From Aminobacter sp. HY435 (GTDB taxonomy: Bacteria > Pseudomonadota > Alphaproteobacteria > Rhizobiales > Rhizobiaceae), in NCBI RefSeq assembly GCF_027568395.1, contig NZ_JANKZL010000012.1, positions 124,001-188,000 of the forward strand: 64,000 bases of DNA, read 5' to 3'. The notes beneath the pieces were generated by a model that was given only the letters and a program-made list of their open reading frames with translations, did not search any database and had not been told where the DNA came from. Below are positions 45,306 to 53,811 of the stretch, piece by piece (position 1 is the stretch's first letter; each line of letters starts with the position of its first letter). A program made the translations under genes and the position numbers.

Positions 45306-45725
45306 ATGGCGATACGAAACACCATGGCCTGGGTGGACAGCTTGCGGTCGCAGGTGCCCACGCTTTCACCGGCCGCGTTGGCAGAACGGAAGGCGCGTGG
45401 CGATGCGCTAACGCTGATCGATATCCGAGAACTTCAGGAATTGATCGACAGCGGAGCAATTCCCGGCTCCCACCATGTTCCGCGAGGGATGCTGGAGTTC
45501 TGGGCTGATCCGGCCATGGGCTACCATCGACGCTTCTTCACGGAGGACGCGGAATATGTCGTCTACTGCGCCGGAGGTGGGCGCTCGGTCCTGGCAGCGC
45601 TCGCGCTCATCGAGATGGGCTACGGCAAGGTCTGGCATCTGGATCGCGGATTCGGAGGCTGGCAGGAAGCGGGCCTTCCCGTCGATGATGTGGCAGCGAC
45701 GTCGCGCTGGCAGCGGAAGTCCTGA
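45306..45725 (+). CDS. Rhodanese-domain sulfurtransferase
   Basis: 139 residues from the ATG at 45306, with GGGAGG upstream. Single rhodanese domain: LIDIRELQELIDSGAIPGSHH, then VVYCAGGGRS with active-site Cys88, and GGWQEAGLP at the end. Such proteins carry a persulfide on the cysteine and pass sulfane sulfur to acceptors. It lies three bases before the first permease gene of a peptide importer, so sulfur handling is built into this uptake operon, in line with the C-S lyase and persulfide-dioxygenase-like genes at its end. Confidence 0.9.
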   Translation: MAIRNTMAWVDSLRSQVPTLSPAALAERKARGDALTLIDIRELQELIDSGAIPGSHHVPRGMLEFWADPAMGYHRRFFTEDAEYVVYCAGGGRSVLAALALIEMGYGKVWHLDRGFGGWQEAGLPVDDVAATSRWQRKS

Positions 45726-45728
45726 GCC

Positions 45729-46682
45729 ATGCTTACTTTCGCCTTGCGTCGTGCTGTTCTTGGCCTGCTGGTTCTTGCCACCGTGGCACTGCTTGTTTTC
45801 GTGGCAATTCGTTTCGTGCCTGGCGACATTGTAAACCAGCAATTGTCCGAAGCCGGCGCGGTGACGCCGGAGCTGCTGGAGCAGAAGCGGGCGCAGCTCG
45901 GGCTGGATCAGCCGATTGCCACGCAGTTCGGGCACTGGGCGAAGGGCGTGCTGGTTGGGGATCTGGGCAACTCGCTTTGGACCGGCCGACCGGTGGCCGC
46001 GCAGATCGGGGCCGCGCTCGTGCCGACCATGCAGCTGTCAATCCTGGCCATCGTGCTGGGGGCGGTCCTGGGTATCGGGGCAGGGGTTGGCGCCGCTTTG
46101 TGGCGAGGCACACCCGGAGACATGGTGCTGCGGGTCACCTCGACCGTGTTTCTCGCCATTCCGCAACTATGGCTGGGGCTTTTGACGCTGACTGGCCTCG
46201 CCGCCATCGGCTACTTCATCCCGCTGCCCTATCGCAGTTTCTCCAACGCACCGCTCGTCAACTTGCAGCAGGTCATCTTTCCGGCGGTCACCCTGTCGCT
46301 CGGGGTTGCGGCAGCGCTGTCGCGACTGACCCGCTCCGCCATGCTGGAGGTGATCGGGGCCGACTTCATTCGGGCAGCCAGAGCGCGCGGGGTTTCGTCC
46401 TACGGCATCTATGTCGGACATGGCCTCAAGAATGCGCTGATCCCGGTCATCACGCTGTTGGGGACGCAATTCGGGCATCTGCTTTCCGGCACTGTCATCA
46501 TCGAGCGTATCTTCAACATTCCAGGCCTTGGGAGCCTGCTGTTTGAAGCCGTCGCAACCCGGGACTACCCGGTCCTGCAGGCTGCAGTGCTGACCTATGG
46601 CCTCATCACCATCATCGTCAATCTGCTGGTTGATCTGTCCTATGGCATGGTCGATCCGCGTGTCCGGGAGGCGCGCTCATGA
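45729..46682 (+). CDS. Peptide ABC transporter permease (DppB type)
   Basis: 317 residues: FVPGDIVNQQLSEAG near the N-terminus, QLGLDQPIATQFGHW, GDLGNSLWTG, and the coupling loop DFIRAARARGVSSYGIYVGH. About six membrane spans. Starts three bases after the rhodanese stop and overlaps the following permease by four bases. Confidence 0.92.
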   Translation: MLTFALRRAVLGLLVLATVALLVFVAIRFVPGDIVNQQLSEAGAVTPELLEQKRAQLGLDQPIATQFGHWAKGVLVGDLGNSLWTGRPVAAQIGAALVPTMQLSILAIVLGAVLGIGAGVGAALWRGTPGDMVLRVTSTVFLAIPQLWLGLLTLTGLAAIGYFIPLPYRSFSNAPLVNLQQVIFPAVTLSLGVAAALSRLTRSAMLEVIGADFIRAARARGVSSYGIYVGHGLKNALIPVITLLGTQFGHLLSGTVIIERIFNIPGLGSLLFEAVATRDYPVLQAAVLTYGLITIIVNLLVDLSYGMVDPRVREARS

Positions 46683-47557
46683 CTCTTGCTGTCGAAGCCG
46701 CCGAGATGCCTCGGCGCAGCAGCCGTGCGCTCGCTATACTGCGCGCCCTGTTGCGTGACCCCGTGGGCTGCAGCGCTCTAATCATCCTGACCTTCGTGCT
46801 GTTGCTCGCGGTTCTTGCGCCATGGATCGCGCAATTCGACCCGCTGCACCAGGACAGGCGCGCCGTACTGAAAGCGCCGTCCCTGTTGCACTGGTTTGGC
46901 ACTGACGACATCGGTCGCGACGTCTTTTCACGTGTGTTGCATGGTACGCGCATCTCGCTGTTCGTCGGGTTGATGGTGGTGACCTTCACCATGATCGTCG
47001 GCGGCCTGATTGGGATGATCTCGGGCTATTTCGGTGGCTGGGTCGATACGATCATCCAGCGTGTGGTCGAGGCGCTTGACACCTTGCCGTCGCTGGTCCT
47101 GTCGCTGTTCATCGCGGCGATGCTGGGTCCAAGCGTCCGCAACGTCGTCATTGCCGTGACACTTGCCCAGATACCGCGCTTCGTTCGTGTCGTTCGCTCC
47201 GAAATGCTCAAGGTTCGCGGTCAGGATTTCATTGCCGCGGCGCAGGTCATCGGCGCGTCGCCGCTCAGGATCATGCTAACGCACGGCGCACCCAATCTCA
47301 TGCCGACGATGCTGGTGCTGGGGTCACTGGCCTTCGGCGTGGCGATCATGACCGAGGCAGCTCTCAGTTTCCTTGGTGTCGGGACGCCGCCCCCGCATCC
47401 GTCCTTGGGAACGATGTTGTCCCATGGAACCCGGTTCATTGGCACCGCACCCTGGTTGATTGTCTTTCCCGGGCTGATGCTGACCATCAGCGTGCTGGCA
47501 TTGAACCTCATTGGTGACGCGTTGCGGGACGTGCTCGACCCCCGTCACCAGCAATGA
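46679..47557 (+). CDS. Peptide ABC transporter permease (DppC type)
   Basis: 292 residues with the DppC hallmark FGTDDIGRDVFSRVLHGTRI and coupling loop DFIAAAQVIGASPLRIMLTH. Translationally coupled to the preceding dppB-type gene through ATGA. Partner of the peptide importer encoded at 45.7-51.3 kb. Confidence 0.92.
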   Translation: MTLAVEAAEMPRRSSRALAILRALLRDPVGCSALIILTFVLLLAVLAPWIAQFDPLHQDRRAVLKAPSLLHWFGTDDIGRDVFSRVLHGTRISLFVGLMVVTFTMIVGGLIGMISGYFGGWVDTIIQRVVEALDTLPSLVLSLFIAAMLGPSVRNVVIAVTLAQIPRFVRVVRSEMLKVRGQDFIAAAQVIGASPLRIMLTHGAPNLMPTMLVLGSLAFGVAIMTEAALSFLGVGTPPPHPSLGTMLSHGTRFIGTAPWLIVFPGLMLTISVLALNLIGDALRDVLDPRHQQ

Positions 47558-47625
47558 ATGTTCCGGGATAGGCGCGGACTTCCAAACCCGGAAACCAGTC
47601 AACAATCAAAACAAGAGGGAACACC

Positions 47626-49239
47626 ATGCTCGAACGAATGCTGCACTACGGAAATGTACTGGGACGCATCACCCCTGCGCTCGCGCTGTCTGCTTCGTTA
47701 GCCTTGCCGGGGATGGCAGTTGCCCAGGAGGCGCCGCGCCATGGCGGCAAGGTGACGATCAATGTCCACGGCGAAGCACCGAATTTCGACCCGCTGGCGA
47801 GTACGGAATTCGGCGTGCATTCACGGCTGGGCCTGGCATTGAACCGGCTCATCGAGTGGAAGACCGGGCCGGACATCGCCTACGGCCAATTCGTTCCCAA
47901 GCCCGCCCTGGCCGAGAGCTGGGAAGTTTCGGAGGACGGTCTCAAATACACGTTCCACCTGCGCCCGGACGTGGTTTGGCAGGACATTGCGCCCGTCGCG
48001 GGCCGGCCTTTCGTTGCGGCGGATGTGGTGGCTACCTACGAAGCGATCCGCAAGGGCGGCGTTCAGAAGGGGCAGCTGGCCGCTGTGGACACCATCACCG
48101 CACCTGATGACCACACGGTCGTGATGACCATGAAGCGGCCCAATGTCGTCTTGCTGCAGGCCCTTGCCCACCAGAACATGTGGATCCTTCCGCGAGAAGC
48201 CTTTGACGGTGGTTATGATCGCAACACCGTGGTCATCGGCACCGGACCGTGGATCCTGACCCAGAACGAGGCCGGCGTGGCGACGCGCTATGTTCGTAAC
48301 CCGAAGTATTTCGGCAAGAGCGATGCGGGCGAGCAGCTTCCCTATCTCGATGAAGTCGAGATCCTGCCGATCAAGGACCTGAACGCCCGCATCATGGCCT
48401 TCCGCTCCGGCCAGATCGATATCTGGTTCGGTCCGCTCAACCTGACCCAGATGGAAGGGCTGAAGCAGGCGGTTCCGGATATGAAGGATATCCAGACGGT
48501 AGCGAACACCCAGAGCGAGCTGTATCTCAACCCGACCTTCAAGCCGTTCTCGGATCTGCGCGTGCGCCAGGCAATCAACCTTGCCATCGACCGCCAGGGC
48601 CTTGGCGAGGTCGTCCGCGGTGGTGGTGGCATTGGCGGCGTCGTTGGCGCGGCCCTGGTCGCCCAAACACTGCCGCAAGAAGAACGCATCGCGCTCTACG
48701 GCACGCCAGACCACGAAAAGGCCAAGGCGTTGCTCGCCGAAGCCGGCTTCGCCGACGGCCTGACCTTCGAGCTTACGGTGCTGAACTACGGCGAGGAGTT
48801 TGTTCGAGAAGCCGAATGGATTCAGCAGGACCTCGCCGAAATCGGCGTCAAGGCCGAGATCAAGATGGTCGACATGGTGGCCGGACAGGCGCTGGGCAAG
48901 GAAGGCAACTTCCAGGGCATGTTCCTGATGATGAGCCCGTTTGCAGAGGCAAATGAGTATTTCACCACCCACTTCCTGAAAGAAGGCAACCGCAACTACA
49001 CCGGGATCGACGATCCGAAGCTGGTGGAAATGATCCGGGAACAGCAGGGCATCGCTGACCCCGCTGCGCGCCAGCAGAAGGTCTGGGAAATCCAGCGGTA
49101 CATCTATCAGAACATCCAGAATCCGCTGCCGATCTGGGCAGCCGTGCTGCTGCACCCTGCGCAGGCTCGCGTCGAGGGTTGGCATCCAATGCTGACCCAG
49201 GGCTTCCCGAGCCTGCCCGAGGTCTGGGTCACAAAATGA
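47626..49239 (+). CDS. Peptide ABC transporter substrate-binding protein (DppA type)
   Basis: 537 residues with a signal peptide ending GMAVA-QEAPRHGGKVTI. SBP_bac_5 family marks: NVHGEAPNFDPLASTEFG, PKPALAESWEV, YTFHLRPDVVWQD and HEKAKALLAEAGFADGL. It lies between the permease and ATPase genes of a complete importer and sets its specificity. The HGG-containing start resembles peptide and nickel/opine binders; the ligand is not readable. GAGGGA precedes the start. Confidence 0.92.
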   Translation: MLERMLHYGNVLGRITPALALSASLALPGMAVAQEAPRHGGKVTINVHGEAPNFDPLASTEFGVHSRLGLALNRLIEWKTGPDIAYGQFVPKPALAESWEVSEDGLKYTFHLRPDVVWQDIAPVAGRPFVAADVVATYEAIRKGGVQKGQLAAVDTITAPDDHTVVMTMKRPNVVLLQALAHQNMWILPREAFDGGYDRNTVVIGTGPWILTQNEAGVATRYVRNPKYFGKSDAGEQLPYLDEVEILPIKDLNARIMAFRSGQIDIWFGPLNLTQMEGLKQAVPDMKDIQTVANTQSELYLNPTFKPFSDLRVRQAINLAIDRQGLGEVVRGGGGIGGVVGAALVAQTLPQEERIALYGTPDHEKAKALLAEAGFADGLTFELTVLNYGEEFVREAEWIQQDLAEIGVKAEIKMVDMVAGQALGKEGNFQGMFLMMSPFAEANEYFTTHFLKEGNRNYTGIDDPKLVEMIREQQGIADPAARQQKVWEIQRYIYQNIQNPLPIWAAVLLHPAQARVEGWHPMLTQGFPSLPEVWVTK

Positions 49240-50270
49240 CTGCTGCCCCCGCTACTGCCGAGACCCGGATGCCCGTAAGCCACACTGCGGCAATGGATGA
49301 ACATCCCGTGCTTGAAGTCGACAGCCTTGCCATTTGCTACGGCAAGCTCGAAGTCTGCTCGGACGTGTCGTTGAACGTAAGACGGGGCGAGGCTCTGGCC
49401 CTGATCGGCGAATCGGGGTCCGGAAAATCGGTGACGGTGCTTGCCGTCACCGGATTGCTCGGACGTGGCGGGGCGGTTACCCGCGGTCGCATCATGCTGG
49501 ATGGCGAGGAAATCTCGCGCCTGAGCGACCGCGAACGGCGCCGCCGGGGGCTTCTCGGCAAGCGCATCGGGATGATCTTTCAGAATCCATCCCGGGCGCT
49601 CGACCCTGTCTTCACCATCGGTCAGCAATTGAACGAAGCCATCAGCCTCACCGGATTGTCCGGGAAGGAAGCGTTGCGACGCAAGGGGGCCGAGTGGCTG
49701 CGGCATGTCGGTCTGCCGGACCCGGAAGAAGCGCTGGATCGCTATCCGCACCAGTTGTCGGGCGGTCAGCGGCAGCGGGCGATGATCGCCATCGCGCTCG
49801 CCTCGGAGCCGGAACTTCTTATCGCGGACGAGCCCACCACCGCGCTGGACGTCACTATCCAGGCGCAGGTGCTCAATCTGATCCGCCGCCTGCAGCGCGA
49901 ACTCAACCTTGCGCTGGTCATCGTCACCCACGACTTCGGCGTGGTTGCAGCCATGGCCGATCGCGTTGCCGTCATGTATGCGGGCCAGGTGGTGGAGACG
50001 GGGACGGTGGCAAACATCATCAACGCACCGCGCCACCCCTACACCCGCGCCCTGCTGGCAAGCCTGCCGACCGGCGTGCCGGGCGCCAGGATTGCCGCAT
50101 TGCCCGGCTCGGTGCCCTCGGCAGTTGCCATGCCCACGGGGTGCCGTTTTCACCCGCGCTGCCCGATAGCAATAGACCGATGCTCACAGGAAACTCCCCA
50201 GTTGGAGTCTGCGGCCGGCGGTCATCAGTTGCGCTGTCTCAGGGCTGAGGAGATCGCCCGTCATGTCTGA
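49236..50270 (+). CDS. Peptide ABC transporter ATPase (DppD type)
   Basis: 344 residues from the ATG at 49236, overlapping the binding-protein stop (ATGA); the frame is open upstream. Walker [10 protein letters not shown], signature LSGGQRQRAMIA and Walker [13 protein letters not shown] are present. The C-terminus has the oligopeptide-type cysteine cluster (CRFHPRCPIAIDRCS), which in some members binds an iron-sulfur cluster. Confidence 0.92.
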   Translation: MTAAPATAETRMPVSHTAAMDEHPVLEVDSLAICYGKLEVCSDVSLNVRRGEALALIGESGSGKSVTVLAVTGLLGRGGAVTRGRIMLDGEEISRLSDRERRRRGLLGKRIGMIFQNPSRALDPVFTIGQQLNEAISLTGLSGKEALRRKGAEWLRHVGLPDPEEALDRYPHQLSGGQRQRAMIAIALASEPELLIADEPTTALDVTIQAQVLNLIRRLQRELNLALVIVTHDFGVVAAMADRVAVMYAGQVVETGTVANIINAPRHPYTRALLASLPTGVPGARIAALPGSVPSAVAMPTGCRFHPRCPIAIDRCSQETPQLESAAGGHQLRCLRAEEIARHV

Positions 50271-51267
50271 TGCCGCAGCCAGCCTGTTGTCCCTCAAGGA
50301 TGTGAGCGTCCGCTACCCCATTCGGCGTGGGTTCTTCCAACGCGTCGTCGGCCACGTCGGAGCGGTGGAAAAGGTCAGCTTCGACGTCATGCGTGGCGAG
50401 ACGCTGGCACTGGTGGGCGAATCCGGTTGCGGAAAGAGCACACTCGGCCGCGCCATCCTGCAGTTGGAGGAGGTTGCCGACGGCAAGATTTCCACGTCCT
50501 ATGGCCAGGGTGGCAGTCGTCGTGACAACGCCCGGCGCGCGCAGGTCGTGTTTCAAGATCCTCTGGGCTCGCTCGATCCGCGCTGGACAATCGGCAACCT
50601 TATCGGCGAAGGGCTGGACGTTCACCGGATCGCCCGTGGAGCCGAGCGTGACGCGCGGGTGCGAGAACTTCTGGCTCAGGTCGAGCTTCCAGCGTCTTCG
50701 TTCTACAAGTTCCCGCATCAGCTCTCTGGCGGCCAGCAACAGCGCGTCGCAATCGCGCGTGCGCTGGCTTTGCGGCCGCAACTGATCGTTCTGGACGAGG
50801 CAACGTCGGCGCTCGACGTTTCCGTCCAGGCGCAAATACTCAACCTGATGAAGGACCTGCAGGTCGAGTACGGCCTGACCTATCTGTTCATTTCGCACGA
50901 CCTGACCGTGGTCGGCCAGTTCGCGGACCGCGTAGCGGTGATGTATCTCGGCCGGATCATGGAGATCGGGCGGGTCGGGGACGTCCTGTCCAATCCGCGT
51001 CATCCCTATACGAAGGCGCTGCTCGCTTCGTCGCTGAAGGTCGATCCCGACGCGCGTATCGAGACCGTTGCCTTGCTCAAGGGTGACGTGCCGAGCCCTC
51101 GCAATCCGCCAAGCGGTTGCCGTTTTCGCAGCCGCTGCCCGTTGGCGCAGCCTGCTTGCGCCGACCTCGTGCACCACATGGTGGCGGCGCCGAATGGTCG
51201 CCAGACGGCCACGTGCATTGCTCAAGATGACAACCAGCAACTCTTTCAAGGCAAGACCAATGACTGA
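50263..51267 (+). CDS. Peptide ABC transporter ATPase (DppF type)
   Basis: 334 residues: [25 protein letters not shown] and [12 protein letters not shown], followed by the family C-terminal motif [19 protein letters not shown]. It overlaps both neighbours by eight bases and completes the importer as partner of the DppD-type ATPase. Confidence 0.92.
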   Translation: MSDAAASLLSLKDVSVRYPIRRGFFQRVVGHVGAVEKVSFDVMRGETLALVGESGCGKSTLGRAILQLEEVADGKISTSYGQGGSRRDNARRAQVVFQDPLGSLDPRWTIGNLIGEGLDVHRIARGAERDARVRELLAQVELPASSFYKFPHQLSGGQQQRVAIARALALRPQLIVLDEATSALDVSVQAQILNLMKDLQVEYGLTYLFISHDLTVVGQFADRVAVMYLGRIMEIGRVGDVLSNPRHPYTKALLASSLKVDPDARIETVALLKGDVPSPRNPPSGCRFRSRCPLAQPACADLVHHMVAAPNGRQTATCIAQDDNQQLFQGKTND

Positions 51268-52120
51268 TGATCCCCTGCACATCGATCCGAACTGGAAATC
51301 GGCCACTGTCGACCTTGATGGCGTGAAAATCCGTTATCTCGACAATGGCGGCACCGGCCCGGTGTTGATCTGCCTGCACGGCACTTCGATGACGGCGCAT
51401 GCCTGGGGGCACCTTGGAAGCACCTTGAAGGACCAATTCCGAGTGATCGCCGTGGACATGCGCGGTCACGGCGCTTCCGACAGGCCAAACACGACCTATA
51501 CCATCGCCGAGCTGGCGGGGGACATCGCCAGGCTGGCGGAAAGCCTTGACCTCAAGGGCATCACCCTGATGGGCAGCTCGGTCGGCAATCAGGTCGCGGT
51601 TTCGTTTGCGGCATCCAACCCTGATCGCGTCGCCGGCATGATCCTTTCGGACCCGAGCTTCTTCGTTTCCGATGCCGAAATCGTCAAATACCTTCGTTCG
51701 CACCACACGCGCCGCCGCAACTACCCGACGCGAGCCGAGGCCGAAGCTTTTGCTCGCGCCCTGCCGCAGAGGGCAGGCCTGAGCGACCAGATGCACGGCC
51801 TGGCCATGCAAGGCGACTTCCGCCAGGAGGACGATGGCAGCTGGAGCTGGGCCTATGACCTGCTGGCGATCACCAAGCTCTTCTTCAACCTCTCGACCGA
51901 TCAGTCGGGCGATATCTCTGCAATCCATGTGCCGGTGCTGGTGCTGAACGCCGATCGTTCCAACGTGCTGAGCGGCAACCAGGCCGAAGAGCTGACCCGC
52001 GCGTTTTCCAATGCGCGCCTGGAAGTCGTGTCGAACAGCAACCACACGATCTGGGGAGATCAACCCGTGCTTCTGGCCAATACGGCCCGGGCCTTTCTGA
52101 GGGACCTGCATAGCGCCTGA
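51260..52120 (+). CDS. Alpha/beta hydrolase
   Basis: 286 residues with the LHGTSMTAHAW oxyanion block, DMRGHGASD, nucleophile elbow GSSVGNQ and C-terminal catalytic His in NSNHTIWGD. It is a general esterase/lactonase/C-C hydrolase fold, closest in pattern to epoxide- and ester-hydrolase-like proteins of catabolic operons. It overlaps the DppF-type gene by eight bases, so it probably acts on the imported compound first, for example removing an ester group. Confidence 0.82.
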   Translation: MTDDPLHIDPNWKSATVDLDGVKIRYLDNGGTGPVLICLHGTSMTAHAWGHLGSTLKDQFRVIAVDMRGHGASDRPNTTYTIAELAGDIARLAESLDLKGITLMGSSVGNQVAVSFAASNPDRVAGMILSDPSFFVSDAEIVKYLRSHHTRRRNYPTRAEAEAFARALPQRAGLSDQMHGLAMQGDFRQEDDGSWSWAYDLLAITKLFFNLSTDQSGDISAIHVPVLVLNADRSNVLSGNQAEELTRAFSNARLEVVSNSNHTIWGDQPVLLANTARAFLRDLHSA

Positions 52121-52142
52121 CGGGCGGTTGCAGGAAAACACC

Positions 52143-53801
52143 ATGGACAGATACCAAAGCTTGCGAGCCGACCACCGGCTCGCAACTCCCGAGACATTTA
52201 ACTTTGGCACCGATGTCGTCGATGCCTGGGCAGCGGATACGGTGCGCAACGCCGCCGCTCCTGCATTGATCTGGTGCGATGCCACCGGCCGAGAGCGCAG
52301 CTACAGTTTTGCGGAAATCGCGGCCTTGACCGACCAGCTGGCTGCGGCGCTGAGCCGCCGCGGCGTCGCCCCTGGCGACCGGGTCATGGTCATGCTGCCG
52401 CGCATTCCCGCATGGCAACTGGCGATGGTGGCGGTGCTCAAGCTCGGTGCGATTGCCATTCCCTGCGTCACCATGCTGACAGCCAAGGATATCGACTATC
52501 GGCTGACGAATTCCGGCGCAAAGGCAATCATCACCACCGTGGCCGAAGTTGGCAAGTTCGCCTCTGCGCCTTCGGGTTCGTTGCGGATTGCCGTTGACCC
52601 AGTTGACGCGGAATCGGCTTCGTCCCCGCCGCAGGGCTGGCTTGCGTTCGACCAATTGATGGGAGAGGGGGCCGAAGGGTTCCGTGCTGCCACGGTCCGC
52701 GCCGAGGACCCCGCCTTGATCTTCTACACATCCGGCTCCACCGGCCTGCCCAAGGGGGTCACCCATGCCTCGCGGGCGCTCCACGCCTGGCGCGGGTCGG
52801 CCGAGCACTGGCTGGATCTGGATCAGGACGACGTGATGTTCTGCACCGCCGACACCGGCTGGTCGAAGGCGGGAACCTCGATCCTCTTCGGACCCTGGAG
52901 CCGAGGCTCGACGGTGCTCTTCTATGATGGGCCATTCGACCCGGAATACCGGCTTGAGCTGATCGCCCGCTACGGGGTCACGGTTTACTGTGCCGCCGCG
53001 ACAGAACTCCGTCGCCTGGTTTCTCTTGATCTTACCAACACGACGTTGCCCAAGCTGCGGCTTACGGTCTCTGCCGGTGAATCGCTGAACCCGCCTGTCC
53101 TGGAGGCATGGAAGGCAATGACCGGCAAGCCTGTGCTCGAGGCTTATGGTCTGACCGAAACGCTGATGCTCGTCGCCAACTATCGCGACACCGAGGTGCG
53201 TCCCGGCGCCATGGGCCGCCCGCTGCCGGGTGTCACCCTCGACCTCATCACCAGCGACGGCAAGCTTGCGGCGCCAGGCGAGACCGGGCAGATCGCGCTC
53301 CGACTCCCCAGCCCCCATCTGATGCTGGGTTACTGGCAGGATCCGGAACGCACCGAATCCACCCGGATGATGCTCGACGGTCAGAACTATTTCCTGACCG
53401 GCGACAATGCCCGAGCGGACGCCGACGGCTATCTCTACTACGAGGGCCGCGCCGACGATGTCATCAACTCCGCCGGCTATCGCATCGGCCCGCAGGAAGT
53501 CGAGAACGCCCTGATCGAACATCCCATGGTGCGCGAGGCAGCCGCTGTCCCAAGCCCCGATGAAGAACGGGGCGAGGTGGTCAAGGCTTTTGTCGTGCTC
53601 CATGACGGCTTTGAAGGCAGCGATGCGCTGGCGCGTGAGTTGCAGGATTTCGTCAAGCGTCTGACGGCACCCTACAAATATCCCAGACGGATCGAGTTCA
53701 TCGACGAACTACCCAAAAACCCGGTCGGCAAGATCCAGCGCCGCGACCTGCGTTTGCGCGAATTCGCCGCCCGCAAGGGCAAGCTAGAGACGCAAGCGTG
53801 A
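52143..53801 (+). CDS. Acyl-CoA synthetase (medium-chain/benzoate-type AMP-dependent ligase)
   Basis: 552 residues from the ATG at 52143. AMP-binding motif FYTSGSTGLPKG, then EAYGLTE, YEGRADDVINSAGYRIGP and the C-terminal NPVGKIQRRDLR with the catalytic Lys. The pattern resembles the ACSM/benzoate-CoA ligase branch, which activates medium-chain or aromatic acids. In this operon it would activate the acid liberated by the hydrolases. It is distinct from the malonyl-CoA synthetase at 58525. Confidence 0.87.
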   Translation: MDRYQSLRADHRLATPETFNFGTDVVDAWAADTVRNAAAPALIWCDATGRERSYSFAEIAALTDQLAAALSRRGVAPGDRVMVMLPRIPAWQLAMVAVLKLGAIAIPCVTMLTAKDIDYRLTNSGAKAIITTVAEVGKFASAPSGSLRIAVDPVDAESASSPPQGWLAFDQLMGEGAEGFRAATVRAEDPALIFYTSGSTGLPKGVTHASRALHAWRGSAEHWLDLDQDDVMFCTADTGWSKAGTSILFGPWSRGSTVLFYDGPFDPEYRLELIARYGVTVYCAAATELRRLVSLDLTNTTLPKLRLTVSAGESLNPPVLEAWKAMTGKPVLEAYGLTETLMLVANYRDTEVRPGAMGRPLPGVTLDLITSDGKLAAPGETGQIALRLPSPHLMLGYWQDPERTESTRMMLDGQNYFLTGDNARADADGYLYYEGRADDVINSAGYRIGPQEVENALIEHPMVREAAAVPSPDEERGEVVKAFVVLHDGFEGSDALARELQDFVKRLTAPYKYPRRIEFIDELPKNPVGKIQRRDLRLREFAARKGKLETQA

Positions 53802-53811
53802 GGAGAACGCA